Part shown: piece after piece, positions 1 to 12,000 of the stretch
Layout of the letters: every line of letters starts with the position of its first letter
Position numbering within the stretch: the first letter of the stretch is position 1
NCBI RefSeq assembly: GCF_932526225.1
Contig: NC_064034.1
Location: 5,504,001-5,568,000 of the forward strand
DNA from: Nematostella vectensis
Taxonomy: Eukaryota; Cnidaria; Anthozoa; Actiniaria; Edwardsiidae
DNA: 64,000 bases
Direction: 5' to 3'
Notes under the pieces: model-generated
Databases searched by the model: none
Seen by the model: the letters and a program-made list of their open reading frames with translations, nothing else
What the model was told of the DNA's origin: nothing
Translations under genes and position numbers: made by a program

Positions 1-531
1 TGGAACAAAAAATGGTACTGATCTTTTAAATATCTCTGCGAACTCTCGCCGGCGATTTCCTTCTTCCGCCATTCAAAATCTTTCAAGCGTTTTATTGGCT
101 AACACTGAAACGCTTTCCAAACACGCCAAATGCAATTCTGAGTGTTTGCATGACGGGAGCCAGAGAGCGGTTTAGCCAAAGACGACGATAACGGGGTCAG
201 TTGGGGACGCCATCGTTTGCCAATGTCCTTAGTTTATTTTCATCTGTTTCTGGTCCTAATATTTTGCTTATTCAATTGCAGTAAAGTTTGAAATTAAACG
301 ATTGTCGATCTCAATGCACTAGCCGTCGTCGTCGTCCTTGCTTAGGGTTCCTATTATTGACGACGCGAGTACATTTTAAAAATATTGGAAAAGGAAACAA
401 ATAAATTGTATTTAATTGAATTGCGTCATATTGTTTCTCCTCTCTAGCTGTCCCACCCTAGGTTATCTGTATTCCCATATATAGCATCCAATGTCTCAGG
501 AATTGGATGAGCGTGCACAATTTAATAACCA

Positions 532-2248
532 CTACCTTGTACGTTCCTGATGTAGGTGCAGCCAGGCTGAGACTTCCCGCCATTTGGATAAAAATCCAGG
601 TTACCACATGGTCTACTCAACCCCAGGCTCCCCTCCAAAAAATTAGTGCCAGCGTCTGTGTGAATGACGTCAACGAATAAAGCGTCGCTAGGGTCCAGTC
701 TCACGGCCGCGTGGCTCACGTCGAAGCCGGGGCGTGCCGGATCCAAGCCTAAGTATTCATCAGCACAACTATAATCAGACGCTCTACAATTGATTAAGAA
801 CAATTTAATTACAGGGTATATATAAAGAAAAACAAGGTACCATAAAAGAAAAGCGGGGGGGGGGGGGGGGGGGGGTTGGACTAGCTCGGTAGGAGAAGGG
901 CACCCCTTTATTTAGCACACCTCCTGGCCACGCCACGATTTGTATGGGTTGGTAGTTTGCATAATCTGGCTAAATCCAGTGCGTCTTCGATAGTTTATAA
1001 ACCCCCAAAAGGCATCATCTGAGAGCGCGTGGTGTATTTCTTGGAAAGGACCGTACCTGTTATCCTTCCGACCTTCCCAGACAGCCTCTCTCCCGCGTAC
1101 CCAGCCACATGCGCACCTAGACTGTGCCCAATCAAATGCACACGGCGCAAATCAAAGTCGAAAACGCGTTGTATGGTAGTGATGAGTTCGGCGAGCTGTG
1201 CTCCCACCACCCTAGTATTTCCAGCGGCCACGTGGTACAGATTTAGCCCGTCCGCTCCAGATTGCCAGTCTACGGTTATCACGTTCATGGGTTCTCTTTT
1301 GAGCAGCTCGTCCCGCATGACGCGTATCCAGGACACATTCCCGCTCTGCATGAAGCCGTGGATAATTAAGACGAGTTTACGATCGCCGCGAAAAGCAGTC
1401 GAGTTCCTCGCTAGTCGTTTGGGATCAAGACGTTCTCCCGCTTGCATCTCTGGTGTAAAGAGGGTGAAACTCGTCGCGATTTCTAACGGAGTTTGGGGAA
1501 GTTCCATATAAAGACAGTCGAATGGAGGTGCGGAAGAAAAGCACCCATAGTCGCCATAGCATACTGTATCTGTCGATATTAAATAGAGTGAAAGTACCAT
1601 TAATTTGGATATTATTTTCTTGGTGGCCTATCAAAGGGTTGTGGATCAACCAAAAACCAAATGGCAGAATAGGAGAATAGTTGGTAACACGGCTTTACTT
1701 TTTCTCCGCGTGAAGCGAGTGACCTCCATGAGTCTAAGAAGAAAGAATATGCTGTATGGATCTCTTTAGCTCGATAAAAACATAGGATCTGTTCATCAAA
1801 CAACTTTACTAAGGTATAACCAAAGTAGGGTTATGCTATATTCAGATAGATGAAGTCATCTTCATCTGCTTCATAGCCCGCCTTTTTGTTGGCCTTGATG
1901 ATTGACCTTATATTCCAAAAGCGCATTGAACGGCTATTTTTAGTCGAAGGTAGGCGCATGGTTACAGCAACAAAAACCGGATAAAGAACAAATCTAACAA
2001 CAAAACATTTGAGATCTTGCAAGGATTTTATTAGATAATAATGAATAGATAGTAAGATGATGTCATTTAAGACGGTGCTACACGGTAAATAAAGTATAAC
2101 AATAAGCGCCGCAGATTCTATGTAGCGGATAGAGAACTTAAGGGAAGACCAATCGAGGTTACATGGATGACAGATACCCACCTGAAGATTCGCCAACGGC
2201 TACGAGCACCAAGAGCCATATAAACACAGATAGAAGTGGCTTCATCAT
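532..2248 (-). CDS. Secreted pancreatic-type lipase, 5' three exons (3' end beyond window)
   Basis: Extracellular triacylglycerol or phospholipid hydrolase of the pancreatic lipase family (alpha/beta hydrolase). Three minus-strand exons join in frame: 2182-2248 (signal peptide, MMKPLLSV then a hydrophobic stretch), 1057-1569, and 748 down to about 532. Exon 2 has the N-terminal CYGDYGCF motif, the IIHGF oxyanion strand and the nucleophile elbow GHSLGAH with the catalytic Ser. Exon 3 opens on GLDPARPGF with the catalytic Asp, then FVDVIHTD and a PNGG..PGC region like the edge of the lid loop. The catalytic His and C-terminus are not seen and should lie left of the window. Both introns are phase 1, with donors GTGGGT and GTACGG. 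The exact 3' border of exon 3 (about 531-545) is uncertain. Cnidarians carry many such lipases, so no ortholog name is given. Confidence 0.9.
855..875 (+). repeat. Poly-G run of 21
   Basis: An uninterrupted run of 21 G lies inside lipase intron 2. Runs like this recur in the window (C runs at 12326-12343, 21900-21922 and 58725-58767) and are prone to length change and assembly error. Confidence 0.9.
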
Positions 2249-4059
2249 GACATCTGCTAATTTGGCTGCCAACGCTTTGGCGTCACACGACTTCGCTTTG
2301 ACGAAAGGGTCACAGGACCGAGGAGACCTGGTACTAGTTCAATTCCATTGGTGGAAGTACCGGAGACGTTATTGGTCATTACTGTATTCTTATACTTTCC
2401 AGGTTGGAAATAGTGGGGTGGAGGTTATCTCGTTCATTGAAAGTACTGGTTTGCCCTTTCTTTAAACAGGGTATACACAGGCTATCAATATCTATGCACA
2501 GTACAGTGTAGCGATATTAACCCTGACAGGGAAACTAAGAAAGGCTGATTTCGGGGGTCAGGGGTTTCAGATCTTTCTTATACTTCGTGTACCTCCTCCC
2601 GCCCACGTAAGACATGGTCAACAAAGTCCTAACAAATCGGAGAAACGACCGAAAACCGTATATAACGAGGTATCAAGCTAAGGCCCCCTAGAGCCTATCC
2701 CATATCATATCAGTAGCATTATGAGGGAAGTGGAGGTCTTTGCGTTAATATACTACAATGCTCAAAAGTAACAAAAAAAAAAATACCAGGGATGTTAAAA
2801 TATCGCAGACGAGCTATCATATATTTACGTTTCCGAGAATTCCAGAGAGTAATATCGTGTATGACATCATGAGAATTTCCGCGATGTTTTCTGTCAGCGG
2901 TAGCGGACACACGAGAAGCACACAATACTGCACAACGAGAATCCGCCAGAGGGGTACGATAAGGGATAAGTGGGGTCAGTCATCAAATTTCATAACATTT
3001 CAACTCAAGCGAAGCGCGCTTGGCGGTAGAGCGGATCGGTATGTTACTCCCAACAACAATAAACGCATCAGTAATAATAACAGCACTACCAACACAGAAC
3101 TCTACAATACAGTCACACGGGAGTAGCAAAGTATACTTACGATCAACAATATTGTGATTTGGTTTAGCGACACTACATAATCGCTAAAAAAGCAGACGTA
3201 CGGGTGCCATTTTCTTAACGACATTATATGAAACGAGGGGGGAAATTGGACCTTCAATGGTAAAAAAAATTTTTAAAGCCTTAATTTATTTGTTTACTTT
3301 TAGGGCAGAATAATTTTAAAAAGGGGAAAGATAGTGCGATGGGAGTAGATGCCTTCGGAATTCACAATTTCATTTATTTATCTGCTAAATCTGAATAATT
3401 GTCAGGGCTGACGGTTCGTGTCAGTAATATCACGAAACCACAGGGACTTTTGACAACAAGTAACATATTAAAGTTAAACATGGATTTAATATTTTCAATA
3501 TGAATTTAAAATTTACAACCCCTCTTTTTATAATATATACAATATTAATTTTTTTTAGAAATAGATAAACCAACCGTAATAATAAATGAAAATATTTTCT
3601 TTTTTATCTTATCAAAGTTTCGATATTGTTCATTCGGTAAAATGGAAGGATGGTTGATAATTTTTTTTCAGATTGTGGCAGTGCAAATATGTTTTCAAAA
3701 TACAACATAGCAGATTTTCTTTCGGATCATTTTCCAGCATCTTCTTCCTCGACCTTTTGATACCCCGCGATGAGTTTACAAAATTATAGAAAAATTCCCT
3801 TTCATTTTGGATATGCCATTTATTATCCTTGTAATTATTATTGTCTTTTTAATGTTCCCTTGTCACAAAACAATGGGTAGTGTTATCAGTGTCAATGCAT
3901 GAATGAAAGACCCCCAGGTTTTGAGAAGTGCTTCATGAAGGCTTCGCGTTCCATGGATATTTCAGATAAAATCTGATAAGGTGAAATCAAAGAATTCGCT
4001 TGTTTTGGTTAATGAAGAGCCCTTAGACGTGTTGATTCTTTACTTCTGTTGCTAGTGGA
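2249..4059. other. Intergenic, no gene recognised
   Basis: The lipase upstream region and an AT-rich stretch (about 3240-3900). A 122-codon plus-strand open frame at 2758-3126 resembles no family I know, has low-complexity composition and lacks convincing splice context, so it is not called. No repeat family was recognised. Confidence 0.6.
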
Positions 4060-4647
4060 TTACTCCCTGTAAACAGCAAATACAGTGCCAACTGCAAACA
4101 GTGAAAGGCTCTCGTAACTCTCAGAAACAAAGTTATCCGATTCTGTGTCCCAAACACACCGGCTTGCAATCCTAACAGATTGCCCAAGCATCTGACCAAT
4201 ACACACAGAAGATACAAACTTATATCGGGGAAAGCCTAACAATTTTAAGTCTTTCAGGATTCTATTTGAGAGCAATTTCGAGATTTCTCTACAGCGGTTG
4301 ACTTCATATTCTGTAGTCTCCAAGAATCGGAGATGTTTTCGTATAACATCACGTATTTTATCACAAGCTATTTTCTTGTCTGGCACCATCTTGTATGTAT
4401 TGGAGACTAAGACATCACCGCGCAAGCTTCGAAGAGTTCCGGCTCGAGGCCTGTGTGTATGTGTCGAACTTGTTGCGACGGAAGACTGTTCAGCGTGATC
4501 GACAGGGCAAGCAAAGTGGCTCAGCTGAAAGTTGCCTCGGTTGATGTTACTCAATTTATGTGAAAGAGCTCCCCCGAATAAGCTGGACCCAGAGCTTGCC
4601 CGAGGTCTAGCCGCCATGTCCTCTGCTGGTTTCATTTCCAGTTGCAT
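4060..4647 (-). CDS. Tctex1-domain dynein light chain-like protein, intronless
   Basis: A 195-residue protein in one uninterrupted frame. The C-terminal half is a Tctex1 (DYNLT-type) domain: a helical region (KIACDKIRDVI...EVNRCREISKLLSNRI), then the strand series KFVSSVCIGQ, RIASRCVWD, NFVSESYESLSLFAVGTVFAVYRE up to the stop. The terminal CVWD...SLFAV..VFAVY pattern is typical of Tctex1D/DYNLT5-like proteins, which bind dynein intermediate chain or act in cilia. The N-terminal ~75 residues are Ser/Arg-rich and likely disordered, as in the TCTEX1D group. The first real ATG is at 4647; the frame extends upstream only through a TTG. An intronless copy among intron-rich genes could be an old retrocopy, but no poly-A tail or target duplication is visible. 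Confidence 0.87.
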   Translation of the reverse strand: MQLEMKPAEDMAARPRASSGSSLFGGALSHKLSNINRGNFQLSHFACPVDHAEQSSVATSSTHTHRPRAGTLRSLRGDVLVSNTYKMVPDKKIACDKIRDVIRKHLRFLETTEYEVNRCREISKLLSNRILKDLKLLGFPRYKFVSSVCIGQMLGQSVRIASRCVWDTESDNFVSESYESLSLFAVGTVFAVYRE

Positions 4648-6951
4648 ACCAAAGCGAGCGGTGTGCAACTGTGTTTGGATCTGTGATTTCTAAGGCGACA
4701 GGGTCACCGACTGCCAAGTGCTTTTTAAAGCTGACTGCGTGTGGAGATTTGTAAGGAGATTAGAAAACATCAATTAACTAAGGCGACAGTTTTGTTGCGT
4801 TACCCGGGAAGGAGTGTCAGTCGGATGTCAGTGTTTACAAATCTAACAGTGTTGGATGGTCAAATATTGACTAGTACTTAACAACCCTGAGTAAACCCAT
4901 TTTAAAAGCCTAGCAACTCGCGTATTTTTTTTTTATAAAAGCAAATAGCCATATCTGCCTTCAAAGAAAACATACCAGCAATTTATCAATCAGAAAATTT
5001 TCATAAAAGTCCGCGCGAGACACTTTCGAAACCACTACCAGGAAAGCAAGAAACTATTTCACACTGACAAATTCACATTTCACCAGACACAAGCCATGAA
5101 ATATCAGTAAGTTGTAAAGTAGATGTTGCTAGCAGTTTAATTTGACGAGAAACGAAGATATATTAGCGCAAGAAAATGCCGTCCCCGTGCGCCAGTAAAA
5201 GTCTAACATCCCTTGTGTTGCGCTTGAGGTTACATCGTGTTCAAAACCCTTTTTTGGAAAAAGTGGAAAATTTTGTAGTGGAAAGGTAAACTTTGTCAAA
5301 ACCATTGCGAATAGTAATTGTACTTGCAGGGGCTTTAGAGATCTCAATTAGCAGAAGTATTTCAGAAGCGTGAAAATAGTTGGATATCCCATAGAAATGA
5401 CAGATCTTCTTCAGATCTTTCGAACTGCTATATTTTCTCAAGGAAAAATAATGGCAATTGAACTATTTGAGTGGAACGTAACAAAATACGTAATTATCAA
5501 TGCGAATTTGTTTGTCTGATTCCAGCAGATAGCTTTCATACCAGACATTGTGTTCCAAACTGTAAATCTAATCTGTTCCCACGGCTGTTTTGACCTCACA
5601 GCCTATTTTTTTTAGGCTATTACGGATGTCTCAAGAAGAAAACAGGAATACATCGATGTTTTCGATTGTCTATTAGTTTCCTTTTGTGTATACACGTAAT
5701 ATATCATCATATCTTTTATTTCAAAGTAATCCCTCTCTAAGTACAATATTCGCGCTGTCTAGATACAATAGAAATATGATATTTTTATCCATTGTACTTG
5801 ATTGCCGCATGTGAAATTATTAAACCCTCCATACCACACAACTGCCAAAAGGAGTGTGGGTAGGGAGGGGGCTTAGATTAAAACTTGACCAATACCGTAA
5901 AATACTGTAACCCGTCAGCTGATCTTGGAACCTTTAAATGAAAAGGCTTAAATTTTTAACCACACCTCTTCCACTTGAACCGTCTGCATCTAGTCCAGAT
6001 TTAGTAGGCACATTGTCATAGTAGAACTCCACATAAAGTAGCAGAGTGCCTGCCAGCTTCACTAGGTTTCCATTGCTACTGTGTTGTGTAAATCTGACTG
6101 TCAATGACTTCTAGAATCCAGTGTGGCTCTGCTAGGGAGCTTTTTGTCAGATCAGATATCTTCAATACTCGGACAAGTGGGTGACCAACTGATGATGATA
6201 ATGTCTTTAATTGCCCTGCGATCATCACATACATTCCTGAAGATAAAAGAGCAGAAAAGAGACCTTTGAATATGCTTGTTCACAGTTCTTTGATATGTTG
6301 GTTGAAATTAGGGAACCTTCCTTCTGGTTAAGTCCCTGTGGCATCGTTCTGTATCCCTGTGAACCAAAACCTTCAGCTGGGTAGCCAGGATTTTTTACAG
6401 GAGGGGGCCCTAAGGCACTTACAAGGCATTTTTTTTTCTGTGTTTTAGATAATTTCTCATACATTTACAGTATTTTTGGCTGCTAGAAGGTGGGGGCCTG
6501 GCTACGCCCCTGTGTTTAAACTGGGAGAGATACTATCAATGAGTAATAGACTCCATTATGGCTATTCCAGTGGCACCACAGTGGACAAGAAATGTGAATT
6601 ACTCTATTAAATTAAAGATGTATAATAATAATGTGTTTAATCCTGAACCTTAGACATTAGAATGTTTTGGTGCTTAATGAGTGTATTCCATGGAAACAAT
6701 CTATTTGTATTATGCCCTATTTGTGGGCTGATCAAAGAGTGGGCAGAGTGTGTCGCTATTCCCCCTTTTCAGAAATTGTTCTTATAAAATATGAAGAAAT
6801 ATAAGACAGCAAAAAGAAAACATTTTGGATCTACCAATGTTTACCCAGACAATGTAATTTGAGGGCAAAAGGGGGGTTTTGTATTTTGCTTGCAGCCCTG
6901 ATGCAACTGTTGGCTCCTTTCATCAAAGCTTGGGGAAAACATTAAAGCTTT
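4648..6951. other. Intergenic, no gene recognised
   Basis: AT-rich sequence with only short open frames. Apart from the inverted-repeat element at 6379-6510, I see no coding exon, RNA gene or recognisable repeat. Confidence 0.6.
6379..6510. mobile_element. Short inverted-repeat element (MITE-like)
   Basis: About 130 bp bounded by inverted copies of a GGxGTAGCCAGG motif (left at 6379, right as cctggctacgcccc ending 6510), each followed inward by a G-rich stretch (ggaggggg / gtgggggc). There is no coding capacity, and a target duplication was not clear. Similar GTAGCCAGG or TAGCCAGGAT words occur near 59605 and 62380. Confidence 0.4.
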
Positions 6952-7356
6952 TCAAAGGGCTTGAAATGTGATAATTTGGTAAACAAATTGCAAAACCTCA
7001 CTTCCATACTTAAATTCCACGGGACAATGATTATCTGTAAGGAAGCCCCTTATATTGTACACACCTTCTTTAAACAAGACATTCTTTACTAGCTTATTCA
7101 CGCCTGTGATATGAGCCACACCAGTGCCATCATCGAGTAAGAAGTCATTGTTATCGTCAAACAATTTGACAATGTAGCCCTGAAGCCAAACTTGGCTCAG
7201 TCCAAGACCCTCCTGGCCAGATATACCACAGCATACCCACTCATAGAGGGGAGATGAGCCTCGATCAGATACTTGTTGGCAGTGCTGTACTTGATTGACA
7301 AAAAGTTTGATAGCAGGCATGGAGAGCCGGGATAAAGCTTGTTGCTTCTGTGACAT
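6952..7356 (-). CDS. RMI2: Probable RecQ-mediated genome instability protein 2
   Basis: RMI2 is the small OB-fold partner of RMI1 in the BLM-TOP3A-RMI dissolvasome, which removes double Holliday junctions. The frame encodes 134 residues (human about 147) in one exon. It opens with a short helix (SMPAIKLFVNQVQHC) that aligns with the human PPLKVLAEQL region. The OB-fold core follows (QVWLQGYIVKL, then FLLDDGTGVAHITGV), parallel to human VWMQGRVVM and RLRDPSGDFSVRG, then a GVYNIRGFL strand matching GKYVMVMGVV. The start ATG at 7356 is the first in frame. The C-terminus is short (ends ITFQAL) and could continue in an unrecognised exon. Identification rests on remembered pattern similarity over a small fast-evolving protein. 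Confidence 0.7.
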   Translation of the reverse strand: MSQKQQALSRLSMPAIKLFVNQVQHCQQVSDRGSSPLYEWVCCGISGQEGLGLSQVWLQGYIVKLFDDNNDFLLDDGTGVAHITGVNKLVKNVLFKEGVYNIRGFLTDNHCPVEFKYGSEVLQFVYQIITFQAL

Positions 7357-7477
7357 TGTTTCAGCAACTTGAGAACAGAGTCAAAGTTTTCTAGGGAGTC
7401 ATTGTGAAATGCTGCAACAATAAAACATACAGCTATAGCAAGGATTTGCATAAGTGTCAATCAAAAAGGGGAGACGC

Positions 7478-7629
7478 CCACATGCCCGCCGTAATTGGCC
7501 TAGCTGTGGCGGATACCCTGCCCTTTCGTTATTGTATGTATTTATGTTCTGTTTCTCATGTATAACGTATTATGTATGTGTATTTTTTTTTCTCCGTGGG
7601 CAAAGTCAATAAACTAAACTAAACTAAAC
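7478..7629 (+). mobile_element. Likely 3' end of a non-LTR retrotransposon
   Basis: A GC-richer block reading into a T-rich stretch, then ccgtgggcaaagtcaataaa and a short tandem of AAACT units (7610-7628). A short-unit tandem tail after an AATAAA-like word is typical of CR1/L2-type LINE 3' ends. No coding portion is nearby, consistent with 5' truncation. Confidence 0.5.
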
Positions 7630-8897
7630 ACATGCAACAAACATCACAACACCATTCAACATAGCTTGCACAGTAGTATTTGGAAAGTGCTGTATTGATG
7701 CCAGGTAAATGTACAAGCAGTATGTAAACAGACCAAGAATCTCTCTTCCTGGGTAAATTAGGAACCCTATTCATGGCTGAAGGAGACCATACCCTATTAA
7801 AAACATATAAATCATCACAAGGTTGATAAGATATGTTAAACACCTCTGTGAAACAGAGTAGTTGCTCTGATGTTTCGAACGTTAGCCCTTCGTCATAGCA
7901 AAAAAAACTGAATCGGATGGGGGAGGAGTGGTATTAATAGTTTTAATAGTATAGTGTGTGAACAATAGGTAGTAATCAGGCTACAGCTTGTCTGCAGTCT
8001 TTCTAGTTATACCTATTTACAACAGCAACAGAAAAGCAATTTGATATTAGTTTGAAACGAAACAAGTCAAATATTGCTACCCTGGACGGTGCTGAAAAAC
8101 GCAAGACTAGTTCCAGTACCACACGGTTAAACCAGCCTTTTTGTTTTGAAATGGCAGCGTTTTACCGGCGAACTGTCACATTTTTGCGAATGCTAAGAAA
8201 ACTAGATTAAACCTAAGGGTAAAATTTTCTTTATGACTCCCTCATTATCAAACAAATCTGTTATCTTTTGTACAGTATGGTTTTAATGCTGTACAGTAAG
8301 TCAAAACAGCGACCGAAGTCAGCCTTTCATACCTTTACTCGAACGATTCAACACTGAGATTTTGTTTGTTTTCGCCAGGACACGCGCATGCGCATACGTT
8401 ATTCAACACTGTCGCTACCCTGTAGGAACACTGGATAGCGAAACTGATTACCTATTTACGACACTTTTAAAACGAAATGATATAACTTTAATACTTAAGT
8501 ACAGCTTTGAATCCCCCTCCCTGGAATTCCAACAAAAAAGCATGGCCAAAGACCACCACACCAAAATTATGTAGAAAAACTACAACTGCAACACAACACT
8601 AACAGCATTTCCCAGCATTGTTTGTATGAATTTTCTAAAATAAATGAAACCAACAAGAAGAATTTGAGGTTTGAAATCAGTCAAGAAGAGTATTTCATCT
8701 TGGTAGACGAAAAAAGCAAAAACTAATAATAAAAAATATACTTTTATTCTATGATATTATGCAAATACTCACCAGATTAAACCAAAAGATTTCAACTCAC
8801 AACACCAGAACGGGTAAGAACATTTCCCGCGCCATTTTGAAACAAGTCTTAGCTGGCTCCCTGTGGGGGCTTACTCGTAGCCTGGGTACTACTTCAG

Positions 8898-8905
8898 TGA
8901 CGTCA
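8898..8905 (+). promoter_or_regulatory. Full CRE palindrome upstream of HDAC3
   Basis: The octamer TGACGTCA is a perfect cAMP-response-element palindrome (CREB/ATF family), 156 bp before the HDAC3 start codon and next to a YY1-like site. Function is inferred from motif and position only. Confidence 0.5.
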
Positions 8906-8910
8906 AAAGC

Positions 8911-8922
8911 AATATGGCGACC
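8911..8922 (+). promoter_or_regulatory. YY1-like motif upstream of HDAC3
   Basis: AATATGGCGACC fits the YY1 core ATGGCG with favourable flanks, 139 bp upstream of the HDAC3 ATG. It is one of four gene starts in the window with this core nearby. Confidence 0.45.
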
Positions 8923-9060
8923 TTAGTGTTCTGAGTGTGTTCTGTTGTTAGCAGAAGACTAGCTGAAGGGAAAGCGAGCGTTTGACAGGGCAGATGTTGG
9001 ACCAGAGATGACTACGGGGTGCTGGAATAATCACTAAGAAAGTTGCAACTAGAAGTAGTT

Positions 9061-12000
9061 ATGACAAAGAAAAGAGTCGTATACTTTTACGATGAGGACG
9101 TCGGTAATTTTCACTATGGTAAGATTAGGATTTGTTTGCTATCTACTCGACTTGCTGCTGCGTGCATGTATTTTAGCCTGATTCATTCTCGTGTTTTTTG
9201 CGATATTTTTCTTTCCCTCGTTGTTGACAATATGTTATATTGGATTGAGTGTGATTGGTTATGTTATGAGACTCTAGCCCTATGTACAGCGTAAGAAGAG
9301 ATTTTGTTAACAAAATCTTTTGTTAATAAAAATAAGTCAGCCCGAGCTTATATATTTTACAACGCTATATAAAGATTCCTTCATTTCTAGGACAATCTTT
9401 TTTCTCCTGCTTTTTTAACCCTATCTCCTTAGAAATAGTATTATAAATTTATATTGGCATGTACCGTAAACCTCGAAAGCGCACCTTCTCCATGCGATTT
9501 TTGCGCAACAATATTCACCAAGCTTCATTTATCACCATTACTTAAACTTCTTCTAGTCATGCCGGCCTTTGCAAAACCTTCCCTTGTGTATGTGTACGTC
9601 ATATAGTTTTATATAGAGATTTGATAGTCTCTATACTTTATTATATTTTTTAATTTGTTTAATTTCTACCAATAATATTTATATTTTTAGTTTATATTAT
9701 ATTGTAACATAAACGTAATTCAATGATAAAACCATCCATCTAGCTCTTGAAACAGACACTGCGTGAGTTCACATTTCTTGGTCTAATAACATGTTTAAAA
9801 CTTTGTTTTATAAACTTTTTACCACCCTATATGTTGCATACCTGACAATCTCCAGTCCTTAAAAAATCTATAGATTGGGCCTTTTTCCCTTTTTATAAGC
9901 ATTGTTTTGTACAAAACCTGGAGATTTTGTCCCATAGCTAGATTATAAAAATTATTTTTCATCAATTCAAATTCTGAAGGTTGGGAGATTTGCTTCCAAG
10001 TTTAGAACCTCCTCGATTATCTGGTAGAATTTGCAGATGTGGTGTTATTGTGTCAATGTGGTTCAATAAACTTGTATTTACTGGAAGTTTTTCCTCTTTC
10101 TGTAGGACCTGGCCATCCTATGAAGCCCCACAGATTGACACTCACACACAACTTGGTGTTCAACTATGGCTTGCACAAGAAGATGGAGGTAGGGATAAGG
10201 AAATAAATTAATGCAGGGTTTTATACTTAGCGTCTCCTCTGATAACAGATTTTATTTGACGACATTTTGAGTGTTAGTCCTCTTTGTGAACAAAAGATAT
10301 TGGGTAGGGGATAGCCACACTATTTCTGTGTTTCCAAAATAGAAAAATGGATGCTCTTTTTCTCCTATAAACAAACAAAAGTAGTGCGGTAACAGTGGGA
10401 CCAGAGGGAGGTTGTGGAGTTGCATCCCCCTCCCCTGTGAGGGAAAATAAATTCTTTAACCCTTTATAGCCTGTAGGCCTGAAGAAATAAGAAATAGTCC
10501 TTGAGACTAACCGTAATGCCGCGCAAACAAAAGATGAGGATTGTGAGTGACCCGAAGTGGTACGCAACAACGAAGGACGAACTTTGTGTATACTTCGGAA
10601 TACGCTTTCTTCAAGGTATCAAATCAGTCCCCTCTGAACGGCACTATTGGCCAAAGAATGAATTCCTTTTGGTCAAGAAGATCAAGAATGTCATGCCAAA
10701 AGATAGATACCTAAAAATCACACAGTATCTTCATTACAACAACTCTGCGACGGCAAAGCCACGTGGTCATCTGGAGCACGACAAGCTTCACCTCATCCGG
10801 CCACTTATAACAAAGCTTGGGGAAAGTTTTCTCGTGCAGTATAAGCCAAACAGGGAGAACGCGATCAACAAGAGCCTTGTTAAATTTAAGGGACGGCTTG
10901 CCTATAAGCAGTACATGCCGATGAAGCCTGTGAAGCGTGGCATCAAGGTTTGGATTCGTGCGGACTCCATTACGCACTACATGTCACCCTTTCAGGTCTA
11001 CACGAGCAAACCACAACAAGGCCAAGAGCTCGGCCTTGGCAGAAGAGTTGTGGAGGAACTTTCTACCGATTTGATCGGCAAAGGTTACCACCTTTATTTC
11101 GACAACTTTTTCTCAAGTGTCAGTTTGATGGCTTCGCTCCTGGAGCGGTGAATTTGCGCAACAGCAACAATGCACCAGAACCGCAAAGAATTCCCAAAGG
11201 AACTGAACACGTTCAAGTTGAATTGGGGGGAGAGCAAAGTGATGCAGAAATCAGGAGTGAATGCATGTGTATGGCAGGACAAAAGAAAGGTTTTCTTTCT
11301 CTCGACAAATGCCCAACCGATCGGCCAGGACACTGTCAACTGAAAGAACAGAGACAGGAGTTTGTGTGAAGTGAGAGTTTGTGTGAAGTGAGAAATTCAA
11401 ATACATGAACAGAACATTGCTTGTAAATATGTCTTTTACCGCTACTTATATAGCTTGAATTTGTTTTAGGAGACTTGAATCTGTTTTAGGAGACCATTGA
11501 TTGACAAATTCAATATTGTAACATATATCATTTAAATTTTTGTATTTTAAGCATTGAGAGATGTTTTATTAAGATATGATGTAAATATTTGATCAATTTT
11601 CATGCTTAATCCCAATTTCAAAGATTTTTCGTGAGCGCTATGCACATTGCATTTTGCTTATAAGTTCTAAAATGTAATAGTTGCTTATCTAAGTCAAAGT
11701 ATAATTTTTCTTGTAGCATTTCAAGCAATATAAATATATTAAAATGCCAATTGCCTTGACCATGTTGTTATTTTAATGCTGTCAGCCATTTTGGCCTAGG
11801 CACAGGACCCGCCCCTAGAATTTGATACCTAGGCTATAAAGGGTTAAATAGAGTCACCTTTACATTTTTTATGTTTGTTTGCCCCCCTCCCCTGCCTTCA
11901 TGCTGCTCTCCCTGTCTACTGCATATACAGTACTGTACCATATTGAATTAGAGGAGCTCATAGTTAGCATAAAAAAACAACTCCCCCAAATAAAGGTAGA

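Larger units (their letters stand above)
7630..9060. other. Intergenic between RMI2 and HDAC3, with HDAC3 promoter
   Basis: No coding exon recognised. The last ~200 bp are the HDAC3 upstream region, with the CRE and YY1-like sites listed separately. A 70-codon plus-strand frame at 8362-8574 matches nothing I know. Confidence 0.6.

Noticed and set aside
2758-3126. 122-codon plus-strand frame
   Set aside because: Low-complexity composition, no family resemblance, no splice partners.
9043-9060. Six-codon extension of HDAC3
   Set aside because: Begins at TTG; ATG at 9061 aligns with the family start.
10950-11369. 139-codon plus-strand frame across the piggyBac remnant
   Set aside because: Out of frame with the recognisable transposase motifs; a shadow.
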